Shown here: piece after piece, positions 1 to 5,816 of the stretch
Position numbering within the stretch: the stretch's first letter is position 1
Layout of the letters: each line of letters starts with the position of its first letter
DNA from: Clostridia bacterium
GTDB lineage: Bacteria; Bacillota_A; Clostridia; Oscillospirales; CAG-272
Reading direction: 5' to 3'
Assembly: GCA_017472105.1 (NCBI GenBank)
Contig: JAFUQY010000251.1
Span: forward strand, 1-6,080
DNA: 6,080 nucleotides
Made by a program: the position numbers and the translations under genes
Notes under the pieces: generated by a model
The model's database searches: none
What the model saw: only the letters and a program-made list of their open reading frames with translations
What the model was told of the DNA's origin: nothing

Positions 1-1
1 C

Positions 2-289
2 CTCACCGACGATTTCCTCGATGAAGTCAACCAAAAAGGCGCGTATATCATGCAGAAAATCCGCGAAATCGGAGCCCCGTGCGTCAAGGAAGTCCGCGGC
101 GTCGGCATGATGATCGGCGTTGCCGTCGATACTTCTCCCAAGGACGTCCTCAAAAAGGCGTTCGATGCGGGTCTTCTCGTCCTCACAGCCGGTAAGGATG
201 TCGTACGTCTCCTGCCTCCGCTGACGATTTCGTATGACGAGATTGACGCGGGTATTGCAATTCTCGCGGATGTTCTCAAAAATGCGTGA
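2..289 (+). CDS. argD: Acetylornithine aminotransferase, C-terminal part (5' end outside window)
   Basis: Only the last 95 residues are present; the reading frame is open from base 2 and ends at a TGA. ArgD is a cytoplasmic PLP-dependent class III aminotransferase that converts N-acetylglutamate semialdehyde and glutamate to N-acetylornithine in arginine synthesis. Visible family signatures are VRGVGMMIGV (about residues 31-40 of the fragment) and the C-terminal run TAGKDVVRLLPPLTIS, which matches the small C-terminal domain of ArgD. The PLP lysine and the cofactor-binding core lie upstream, outside the window. The next gene on the same strand is argF, which favours ArgD over other class III aminotransferases such as ornithine or GABA aminotransferase, but the fragment alone cannot fully exclude those. 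No convincing terminator with a U-run follows the stop. Confidence 0.87.
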   Translation, partial: LTDDFLDEVNQKGAYIMQKIREIGAPCVKEVRGVGMMIGVAVDTSPKDVLKKAFDAGLLVLTAGKDVVRLLPPLTISYDEIDAGIAILADVLKNA

Positions 290-342
290 GGAATCGGCGT
301 TTGTGCGGCGGAAGATATGATGTGCGGTGCGGACTTTTCGAT

Positions 343-379
343 GGACCGTCGGGCCACTTTCAATGAAAGTGACCGGTCC
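343..379. repeat. Hairpin-forming inverted repeat downstream of argD
   Basis: An inner perfect 7-bp stem (CACTTTC at 355-361 with GAAAGTG at 365-371, loop AAT) is enclosed by an outer perfect 6-bp stem (GGACCG at 343-348 with CGGTCC at 374-379). An asymmetric internal loop (6 and 2 bases) separates them. No U-run follows on either strand, so it is not a typical intrinsic terminator. It may stabilise the 3' end of the argD message or be part of a dispersed palindromic repeat. Confidence 0.6.
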
Positions 380-421
380 CTACCGTAAGTTGAAAATTGA
401 AGAAACTGCATCCCCATCACC

Positions 422-492
422 CTCCACGGCGCGCGGGAGCCAAGAAAAACATACGATTTAAGTTACGAAATCGAGGTATTCTCCACGGCGCG
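422..492 (+). repeat. 12-bp direct repeat pair, CTCCACGGCGCG
   Basis: CTCCACGGCGCG occurs exactly at 422-433 and again at 481-492, 59 bases apart, both followed by G-rich sequence. Between the copies lies a weak inverted repeat, CGATTT (454-459) with AAATCG (468-473). The role is unknown. Confidence 0.5.
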
Positions 493-540
493 GGCGGGTA
501 GGGTCTTGGAGGTGCCTAACCGCCCCAGAACGATCTTCTG
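492..540. repeat. Two adjacent hairpins in the argD-argF gap
   Basis: The first hairpin pairs GGGCGGGTAGG (492-502) with CCTAACCGCCC (515-525), ten of eleven pairs with one G-A mismatch, around a 12-base loop. Directly next to it CAGAA (526-530) pairs with TTCTG (536-540) around the loop CGATC. There is no poly-U after either, so termination is unlikely. Two stacked stems without a spacer suggest a folded RNA element or an imperfect repeat. Confidence 0.55.
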
Positions 541-788
541 ATAGTTTGGACGGAGTAAACCGGCATCGCACCCTAAGCTCCAATCTGCAATTGTTTCCGT
601 AGAAAGACGCATGCGCAGTCAAAACCGCACGCCGTCAATAAAAAATCCCCCGAAACAAACGCCACCACACCGTTGCACTCCCCGTCAGCGCACTGCACCT
701 CGTCCGTATAAAAGTTTTGCGGAGATTTTTCAAAAGCGACCGTATCCCCTTTCCAAAAATTTCAACAAAACGATAAAGCTATATAATT

Positions 789-1703
789 ATGAAAAAAGAT
801 TTACTGAAGATGGCCGATCTTTCTCAGGCGGAGCTGTTTGAGATTCTTGATCTGGCGGCAAAACTCAAGTATGAACGCAAGAATGGCATTGAGCATCCTA
901 TTCTCAAGGGACAGTCTCTTGGTATGATTTTCCAGAAGTCTTCCACGAGAACCAGAGTTTCCTTTGAAACCGGTATTTATCAGCTCGGCGGTCAGGCGCT
1001 GTTCCTCTCTCCCCGAGATTTGCAGATCGGACGCGGTGAACCGCTCGAAGATACCGCACGCGTGCTGTCCCGATACCTCAACGGCATCATGATCCGTACC
1101 TTCGCTCAGCAGGAAGTCGAAGACCTCGCGAAGTATGCGTCCATCCCGATCATCAACGGCCTCACCGACTACTGCCACCCCTGCCAGGTTCTCGCTGACC
1201 TGCTCACCATCCGCGAATTCAAGGGCGGTTTCGACGGCCTCAAGATGACCTACATCGGCGACGGCAACAATATGGCAAACTCCCTCATCGTCGGCGGTCT
1301 GCTTGCCGGTATGAAAGTCTCCATCGCATGCCCGAAAACTTACCAGCCCGACGAAAAAGTACTTGACTTTGCGAAAAATTATGGTAATATGTTTATGATG
1401 ACCGAGAATGTCCTCGAAGCCGCTCAGAATTCCGACGTCCTCTTCACCGACGTGTGGGCCTCCATGGGTCAGGAAGACGAAGCCGCTGAGCGCCGCAAGA
1501 TCTTCACCGGTTATCAGATCAACGCGGAAGTTATGGACGCCGCCAATAAGGACGCCATGGTTCAGCACTGCCTGCCCGCTCACCGCGGCGAGGAAATCAC
1601 TGCCGATGTCTTCGAGGCTCACGCAGACGAAATCTTCGAAGAAGCTGAAAACCGCCTCCATGCCCAGAAGGCCGTCATGGTCAAGCTCATGGCGAAGGCA
1701 TAA
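789..1703 (+). CDS. argF: Ornithine carbamoyltransferase
   Basis: This cytoplasmic enzyme transfers the carbamoyl group of carbamoyl phosphate to ornithine, giving citrulline in arginine synthesis. At 304 residues it has normal full length. The carbamoyl-phosphate loop SSTRTR is at residues 51-56, followed by MIRTF (101-105) and HPCQ (130-133). The ornithine-binding region has DVWASMGQE (221-229) and the catalytic HCLPA (260-264), so all diagnostic motifs are intact. The start at 789 gives the N-terminus MKKDLLKMADLS, which fits the family; an in-frame ATG at 810 would cut into the first helix. No Shine-Dalgarno sequence precedes 789; the upstream bases are AT-rich and contain TATAAT directly before the ATG. 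Position after argD indicates an anabolic role; a catabolic arginine-deiminase role would need arcA or arcC neighbours, which are not seen. The first 150 bases are richer in AT than the rest. Confidence 0.97.
   Translation: MKKDLLKMADLSQAELFEILDLAAKLKYERKNGIEHPILKGQSLGMIFQKSSTRTRVSFETGIYQLGGQALFLSPRDLQIGRGEPLEDTARVLSRYLNGIMIRTFAQQEVEDLAKYASIPIINGLTDYCHPCQVLADLLTIREFKGGFDGLKMTYIGDGNNMANSLIVGGLLAGMKVSIACPKTYQPDEKVLDFAKNYGNMFMMTENVLEAAQNSDVLFTDVWASMGQEDEAAERRKIFTGYQINAEVMDAANKDAMVQHCLPAHRGEEITADVFEAHADEIFEEAENRLHAQKAVMVKLMAKA
1363..1390 (+). promoter_or_regulatory. Promoter-like sequence inside argF
   Basis: TTGACT (1363-1368, five of six to the -35 consensus) is followed after 16 bases by TAATAT (1385-1390, four of six), preceded by TGG, which makes an extended -10. 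It sits in a local AT-rich island of an otherwise GC-rich gene. Transcription would begin near 1397, about 340 bases before the peptidase gene. It also encodes normal argF residues, so the resemblance may be chance. Confidence 0.3.
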
Positions 1704-1736
1704 CCCGCGAATTCCCATAATCTGGAGTACACTATC

Positions 1737-3140
1737 ATGAATTTCCCGAAATCCCGTCCGAATTTTGCATCCCGGGTCACGGCCCTCGTCTTGTCGGCGG
1801 GATTTCTCGCTTTTTTCCCGGGATGCGCTCTCCGCGATCAGAATGTCGTTCCCGCAGTCCGCGCCGAATCTCCCGACCTCGGTGAAATGCTCACCGGATT
1901 TGCCCACGATACCATTCCCGGCGCTCCCATGCCTGCCGAACCTGCCGATTCTCCCGCTCCTCAGCCTGAGTTGAACGCCGTACTCGCACAGCCGGAGCGT
2001 CCCGTTTCCCCCGGAGCTGAGGAGTGGATTACCCGCTCCGGCGAAAAAGCGCGCGATGTCATCCTCACAGATGCCGAAATCGATGCACTCAACGCGAAAA
2101 TTGCCGAAAACTGCCCCGCCGTCGTCGATATCGCCAATCCCCCGGCGACAATGGAAGGCTCGGCTGTCCGCGAAATGATCCGGAAATATTCCATGCCCGC
2201 GGGCGACAGATTCACGAGAAACGGCGAGTATATCGACGCATCGAAGCGGCAGAAAATCGAAGCCCGGCGCGCGGCGGACAGCGTTCCCGAAATTGTCACC
2301 GTGAAAAAGGCCGTCATCACCAACCGATGCGACCTCAAGGGCGTGCCGACGTCCATCGGATTCCATGCCTACGGCGACCGGCATTACAGCGGCATCCAGG
2401 AAACCGAGCTCATCACCGGATTCCCCGTGTGGATTCTCCACGAAAGCTCCGACGGCGCGTTTGTGTTTGTTCAGTCGTACTACTACGCCGGCTGGATCCC
2501 GTCCGAGTTCGCCGCACTCTGTACGGATGAGGAATTCTCTGCCTTCGCGAATCCCGGGCAGTATGTCACTGTCACCGCCACATCCGTCGATGTGAACGGC
2601 ACGCGGCTTGACATGGGTGCGGCGCTTCCTTACGTCTCCGAGGACGAAACCGGGTTCACCGTGTCCGTTCCCGTGCGCGATGAGAGCGGAAATCTCACGC
2701 TTGCCGACGGAAATCTCGCGAAAACCGATGCCGTCTACGGTTCCCTGCCTTACACTATGGAAAATTACTATAATCAGGCGTTCGCTTTTCTCGGTACCCC
2801 GTACGGCTGGGGCGGATCGGACGGCGGCGTCGACTGCTCGGGCTTCGTCTGCGCGGTGTTCCGGTGCTTCGGGATCTACCTTCCGCGCAATACCGGCGAG
2901 CAAAGCAGATACAACGGCGAGATTGTGAACCTTGCCGGGCTGACAGCCGAGCAGAAACACGCCGCGTTCTCGTCACTTGACATCCCGTCGTCCGTTCACT
3001 GGGCGGGTCACGTCATGCTCTACCTCGGCGAGAAGAACGGCGCGCATTACGTCATCCATGCTCCGCAGGGCGGCGAGGTTGTCTCCGTCATGCAGCTGAA
3101 TCTGTACAGCACGTTCATCTGCGCGGCAAAAATCCACTGA
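1737..3140 (+). CDS. Exported NlpC/P60 cell-wall peptidase with SH3-like domains, probable lipoprotein
   Basis: The 467-residue protein has an N-terminal signal: basic residues, a hydrophobic core (about 14-27) and Cys30 in FFPGC. This resembles a lipobox, although Phe at -3 and Pro at -2 are not typical, so it may be lipid-anchored or simply secreted. A Pro/Ala-rich linker (about 55-95) follows, then a helical region (about 100-180) and two SH3-like segments (about 190-262 and 275-325). The C-terminal NlpC/P60 domain (about 340-467) carries the catalytic Cys367 in DCSGF, His425 in GHVMLYLG and probably His441 in VIHA. Such enzymes cleave gamma-D-glutamyl bonds to diamino acids in peptidoglycan stem peptides, in turnover or recycling; the exact substrate is inferred. 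GGAG at 1724-1727, nine bases before the ATG, supports this start. The 33-base gap after argF suggests possible co-transcription, though the functions are unrelated. Confidence 0.9.
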   Translation: MNFPKSRPNFASRVTALVLSAGFLAFFPGCALRDQNVVPAVRAESPDLGEMLTGFAHDTIPGAPMPAEPADSPAPQPELNAVLAQPERPVSPGAEEWITRSGEKARDVILTDAEIDALNAKIAENCPAVVDIANPPATMEGSAVREMIRKYSMPAGDRFTRNGEYIDASKRQKIEARRAADSVPEIVTVKKAVITNRCDLKGVPTSIGFHAYGDRHYSGIQETELITGFPVWILHESSDGAFVFVQSYYYAGWIPSEFAALCTDEEFSAFANPGQYVTVTATSVDVNGTRLDMGAALPYVSEDETGFTVSVPVRDESGNLTLADGNLAKTDAVYGSLPYTMENYYNQAFAFLGTPYGWGGSDGGVDCSGFVCAVFRCFGIYLPRNTGEQSRYNGEIVNLAGLTAEQKHAAFSSLDIPSSVHWAGHVMLYLGEKNGAHYVIHAPQGGEVVSVMQLNLYSTFICAAKIH

Positions 3141-3181
3141 ATCAAATTCTTATAACAAGATACACAAGTTCATGTCATTTC

Positions 3182-3186
3182 GGAGG
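3182..3186 (+). promoter_or_regulatory. Ribosome binding site of the phosphodiesterase gene
   Basis: A full GGAGG eight bases before the ATG at 3195 fixes that start. It is the strongest site in this gene set, in contrast to argF, which has none. Confidence 0.85.
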
Positions 3187-3194
3187 AACTACTT

Positions 3195-4496
3195 ATGAGC
3201 AGGAAGAACAAAATCATTGTCATGTCCGCCGACGCTCTGGTTGCGGATGATATGGAAAAGCTGAGTCAGATGCCGAATTTCAGAAAGTATCTCGCCGGCG
3301 GCTCCTGCATAAAGCACGTCAAATCCATCTATCCGACGATCACCTACCCCTGCCACACCACCATGGCGACCGGGTGCTATCCCGACCGTCACGGCATTCC
3401 CGGCAACCTCAAGTCCCCCTACAAGTACATCTCGAACCCGATTCCGTGGCTGTGGGAGCATGAATACGTGAAGGTTTCCGACATTTTCGACGCGGCGAAG
3501 GCGGCAGGACTGACCACGGCGGGCGTTTTCTGGCCCGTGACCGGCAATCACCCGTCCATTGACTGGAACATCGCCGAATACTGGACGCAGTCGAAGGATC
3601 AGACCCTCGCCGACGCGTTCCGCGAAATGGGCACCGCCGAGGAAATCATCCCGATCATCGAGAAGAATGCGCACCTCATGGTCGAGCGGAAGCATCCGCA
3701 ATGCGACTATTTCATGCTGGCGTGCGCGTGCGACATGATCCGGGAATTCCAGCCCGACCTTTTTATGATCCATCCCGCGAACATCGACGGCGCGCGGCAC
3801 GGAAACGGTCTCTTCGGCGATCACATTCAGAAGACCCTCGAGGACACCGACAAGTGGATCGGCGACCTGATGGAGGCAGCAATTGAATCCGGCAACGGCG
3901 ACTGCACCAGCTTCGTGCTCACCTCCGACCACGGTCAGATGGACATCAAGCGCGTCATCAATCTCAACGTTTACCTCGCCGACGCCGGGCTGATCCGTCC
4001 GCGTGAAAACGGTGAGCCCGAATGGGATGCGTGGTGTCAGTCCGGAGGCATGTCCGCGTGCGTTTATCTCAGGGACAGGACCGACCGCGCGTTCTGGCAG
4101 AAGACGTACGATCTGCTCCGCCATATGTGCGACGAAGGCATCTACGGCATCAGCCGCGTCTATACTGCGGAAGAAGCTGTCGCGGAGGAACGGTTCGGCG
4201 GCGATTTCTCGTTCGTCGTGGAAACGGACAACTACACCGGCTTCGGCGACAAATTCACCCGTCCGGCTGTGACTGCGGCGAACAACGAGGACTACCGCAA
4301 GGGCAAGGCGACCCACGGCTATCTCCCGTCAAAGGGTCCGACTCCCGTGTTCTACGTCAAAGGTCCCGCGTTCAAGTCCGGTGTCGAGATCGAAAACGGC
4401 GTGCTCGTCGACGAGGCTCCCACGATTGCGGCGGCTCTCGGCGTAACCATGCCCGATACCGACGGCAGACCCGTGACCGAGCTCATCGCGGAATAA
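3195..4496 (+). CDS. Alkaline-phosphatase-superfamily phosphodiesterase (nucleotide pyrophosphatase type)
   Basis: The 433-residue protein has the complete two-metal site of the type I phosphodiesterase/nucleotide pyrophosphatase family. Asp12 lies in MSADAL, the nucleophile is probably Thr50 in PTITYPCHTT (followed by the typical TGCYPDRHGI), Asp198 and His202 are in NIDGARHG, Asp245 and His246 in SDHGQ, and His374 in THGYLP. Relatives hydrolyse phosphodiester or pyrophosphate bonds in nucleotides, nucleotide sugars, phospholipid head groups or phosphonates; the substrate here cannot be read from the sequence. There is no signal peptide or membrane segment, so a cytoplasmic location is likely, unlike many family members. 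It follows the cell-wall peptidase gene after 54 bases, which may indicate a shared transcript, and it ends shortly before a strong terminator. Cofactor-independent phosphoglycerate mutase or phosphopentomutase are less likely because of the PTxTYPxH motif and short length. Confidence 0.92.
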   Translation: MSRKNKIIVMSADALVADDMEKLSQMPNFRKYLAGGSCIKHVKSIYPTITYPCHTTMATGCYPDRHGIPGNLKSPYKYISNPIPWLWEHEYVKVSDIFDAAKAAGLTTAGVFWPVTGNHPSIDWNIAEYWTQSKDQTLADAFREMGTAEEIIPIIEKNAHLMVERKHPQCDYFMLACACDMIREFQPDLFMIHPANIDGARHGNGLFGDHIQKTLEDTDKWIGDLMEAAIESGNGDCTSFVLTSDHGQMDIKRVINLNVYLADAGLIRPRENGEPEWDAWCQSGGMSACVYLRDRTDRAFWQKTYDLLRHMCDEGIYGISRVYTAEEAVAEERFGGDFSFVVETDNYTGFGDKFTRPAVTAANNEDYRKGKATHGYLPSKGPTPVFYVKGPAFKSGVEIENGVLVDEAPTIAAALGVTMPDTDGRPVTELIAE

Positions 4497-4512
4497 TTTC
4501 ACAAAATAACGC

Positions 4513-4555
4513 AAAACGCCCGTGATTCCGGCATTCCGGTTTCATGGGTGTTTTT
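4513..4555 (+). terminator. Intrinsic terminator after the phosphodiesterase gene
   Basis: AAAACGCCCGTGA (4513-4525) pairs with TCATGGGTGTTTT (4542-4554) with two G-U pairs. After a TT/TT internal mismatch, CCGG (4528-4531) pairs with CCGG (4536-4539) around the loop CATT. The run of T at 4551-4555 follows and overlaps the stem. It starts 16 bases after the stop codon and separates the argF-to-phosphodiesterase block from spoVAD. The A-run on the left side could let it work partly in the other direction. Confidence 0.88.
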
Positions 4556-4593
4556 GTATGTTCTGCACTGTTTTAATATATTTGTTTTGTATT

Positions 4594-4662
4594 TCTTCCA
4601 TAAAGCGTTTTGGCAGTCTTCCATAAACTATTTTGTGAGTCTTCCATAAAGAATTTGTTTTC
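4594..4662 (+). repeat. Three tandem 23-nt direct repeats upstream of spoVAD
   Basis: Units run 4594-4616, 4617-4639 and 4640-4662. Each begins TCTTCCATAAA, exact in all three, and continues with a T-rich second half; TTTTG is shared by units one and two at the same place. Spacing is strictly 23 nt with no gaps. The array lies between the terminator and the spoVAD start, about 100-170 bases upstream of the latter. The regular spacing of about two helical turns would suit a regulator binding site, but a simple tandem duplication is also possible. Confidence 0.75.
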
Positions 4663-4671
4663 GCGAAATTC
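4651..4671. repeat. Inverted repeat GAATTT/AAATTC at the end of the tandem array
   Basis: GAATTT (4651-4656) pairs with AAATTC (4666-4671); the interval contains most of the perfect palindrome TTTCGCGAAA (4659-4668). It overlaps the third tandem unit. This could be an operator or a small hairpin; there is no direct evidence for either. Confidence 0.4.
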
Positions 4672-4685
4672 TAACAACTGGTATT

Positions 4686-4698
4686 TAATTGCCAATTA
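4686..4698. promoter_or_regulatory. Perfect 13-bp palindrome, possible operator upstream of spoVAD
   Basis: TAATTGCCAATTA is a perfect inverted repeat of six bases around one central C, 62 bases before the GTG of spoVAD. Its size and position fit a dimeric repressor or activator site. SpoVA genes in relatives are read by forespore sigma factor G; I looked for a GHATR/CATNHTA pair in 4560-4760 and saw only partial matches with wrong spacing (for example CATCCTT at 4716-4722). Confidence 0.35.
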
Positions 4699-4751
4699 TT
4701 GCACCGTATTTTCCGCATCCTTACGCGGCACAATAACCTCAAAACCGCAGA

Positions 4752-4756
4752 AGGAG
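4752..4756 (+). promoter_or_regulatory. Ribosome binding site that decides the spoVAD start
   Basis: AGGAG is followed by CGATGTGAATTTG. The ATG at 4759 runs straight into TGA and cannot be the start. The GTG at 4761 is only four bases from AGGAG, closer than usual; the in-frame TTG at 4767 is ten bases away. GTG is preferred as the commoner start codon, but the choice is open by two residues. Confidence 0.65.
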
Positions 4757-4760
4757 CGAT

Positions 4761-5816
4761 GTGAATTTGAAAAATCAGACGATTGTGCCGCCGCGGCGCG
4801 TTTTCATCCTGTCCGCCGGTTCCGTGGCGGGTCAGAAGGAAAAACAGGGTCCGCTCGGCAGGCTGTTCGACATTTCCGGGGACGACCGCTTCGGCAAGGA
4901 CACCTGGGAAAAATCGGAAGCGGAGATGCAGCGGCTCGCGCTCGGACTTGCGCTGACAAAATCCGGGTTCAGAGAAGACGACATGGACGCCATGTTCGCG
5001 GGTGACCTCATCAATCAGTGCATCTCGTCGACCTACGGGCTATCGGCTTACCGGATTCCCTTCCTCGGGCTGTTCGGCGCATGCTCGACCTGTGCGGAAG
5101 GACTGCTCATCTCTTCCCTTGCGCTATCATCCCTCGACCGGTGCGCGGCGGTGACGTCCTCCCACTACTGTTCCGCCGAGCGGCAGTTCCGGTTCCCGCT
5201 TGAATACGGCGGACAGCGCCCTCCGACTGCGCAGTGGACGGTGACGGGCTCGGGCGCGTTCGTTCTCTCGGCTCTGGAACGGGACACTGACCGCGTGAGC
5301 GGGGATTTTATTCCGGAGATTGCCGAAATTCTGCCGGGATGCATCGTTGACCGCGGGATTTCCGACGCGAACAACATGGGTGCCGCCATGGCTCCTGCCG
5401 CCGCAGATACGCTCGAGCGGTATTTCAATGCCGGGCACAAACCGGAGGAATCCGATCTCATCGTCACGGGCGACCTCGGCATCGAAGGCTCGGAGATTCT
5501 CGTCGATCTGCTTGGCGCGCGCGGATTTGACATCAGCAGGAACCACACCGACTGCGGGAAGATGATTTTTGAACCAAACTCGTCGGACACCCACGCGGGC
5601 GGATCGGGATGCGGGTGCAGTGCGGTCGTTCTGGCGGCTGACCTTCTCGAAAACGTGAAATCCGGCGTGCTGTCGGACATTCTCTTCCTCGGAACGGGTG
5701 CGCTGATGAACACACTCGCGCTCAATCAGGGGCAGACGATCCCGGGAATCGCGCATCTCGTACGCATCCGTGGGACGAAAAAATCACAGATCGGAGGAAA
5801 AGTGCATGATGCTTGA
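4761..5816 (+). CDS. spoVAD: Stage V sporulation protein AD
   Basis: SpoVAD is the soluble, dipicolinic-acid-binding component of the SpoVA channel. In spore formers it sits on the outer face of the spore inner membrane and is needed for calcium dipicolinate uptake into the forespore and release in germination. It has a thiolase-like fold without known catalysis. The 351 residues are slightly longer than the usual near-340. Recognisable family segments are the N-terminal GPLGRLFD (30-37), FGACSTCAEG (105-114), SSHYCSAERQFRFPLEYGGQ (133-152), TGSGA (162-166), TGDLGIEGSE (236-245) and THAGGSGCGCSA (277-288). No signal peptide or membrane segment is visible. The start is a GTG after AGGAG. The last bases overlap spoVAE, indicating translational coupling. 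Unlike the usual spoVAC-spoVAD-spoVAE order, spoVAC is not directly upstream; a terminator and repeats are found instead. Confidence 0.97.
   Translation: MNLKNQTIVPPRRVFILSAGSVAGQKEKQGPLGRLFDISGDDRFGKDTWEKSEAEMQRLALGLALTKSGFREDDMDAMFAGDLINQCISSTYGLSAYRIPFLGLFGACSTCAEGLLISSLALSSLDRCAAVTSSHYCSAERQFRFPLEYGGQRPPTAQWTVTGSGAFVLSALERDTDRVSGDFIPEIAEILPGCIVDRGISDANNMGAAMAPAAADTLERYFNAGHKPEESDLIVTGDLGIEGSEILVDLLGARGFDISRNHTDCGKMIFEPNSSDTHAGGSGCGCSAVVLAADLLENVKSGVLSDILFLGTGALMNTLALNQGQTIPGIAHLVRIRGTKKSQIGGKVHDA
5793..5797 (+). promoter_or_regulatory. Ribosome binding site of spoVAE inside spoVAD
   Basis: GGAGG lies eight bases before the ATG at 5806, within the final codons of spoVAD. The next codon is also ATG (5809); spacing favours the first. 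Confidence 0.85.

Larger units (their letters stand above)
290..788. other. Long structured intergenic region between argD and argF
   Basis: These 499 bases contain no convincing coding sequence. Reading frames here have no ribosome binding site and no recognisable protein. The left two thirds hold several inverted repeats (343-379, 454-473, 492-525, 526-540) and a 12-bp direct repeat. The last 100 bases become AT-rich towards argF, and a TATAAA at 707-712 could be a -10 element, though no good -35 lies 16-18 bases upstream. I looked for a T-box leader (its conserved GGTGGTACCGCG-like motif and a following terminator) and for ArgR operator-like TGAAT palindromes and found no clear example. 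The stretch could be a dispersed intergenic repeat, a processed leader RNA of argF, or a decayed mobile-element remnant. Confidence 0.6.

Noticed and set aside
501..526. T-box-like GGAGGTGCC...ACCGC sequence upstream of argF
   Set aside because: It lacks the contiguous conserved T-box core, there is no specifier stem or following terminator that I can identify, and it is 260 bases from argF.
782..787. TATAAT as the argF -10 promoter element
   Set aside because: It would start transcription about five bases inside the coding sequence, and the -35 candidates around 760-765 match poorly.
611..841. 76-residue open frame before and overlapping argF
   Set aside because: No ribosome binding site, low-complexity basic and Pro-rich composition, no recognisable domain, and a 53-base overlap with the clearly real argF.
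801..2960. 719-residue antisense open frame spanning argF and the peptidase gene
   Set aside because: It runs through two genes with all expected motifs on the + strand and across their boundary. Its Gly/Arg/Asp/His/Val-rich composition is typical of the complement of GC-rich codons, and no domain is recognisable.
3189..4316. 375-residue antisense open frame opposite the phosphodiesterase gene
   Set aside because: Shadow of a gene with an intact active site; composition is typical of antisense translation and no family is recognised.
4716..4736. Sigma-G -10 candidates CATCCTT and CAATAAC before spoVAD
   Set aside because: Each has mismatches, and no GHATR -35 element occurs at the required spacing of about 17-18 bases.
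4610..5005. 131-residue open frame beginning in the tandem repeats
   Set aside because: It has no ribosome binding site, starts in the repeat array and then overlaps spoVAD in another frame with an Arg/Ala-rich shadow sequence.
5127..5756. Antisense open frames opposite spoVAD
   Set aside because: Fully within the strongly recognised spoVAD gene, and the compositions are low in information.
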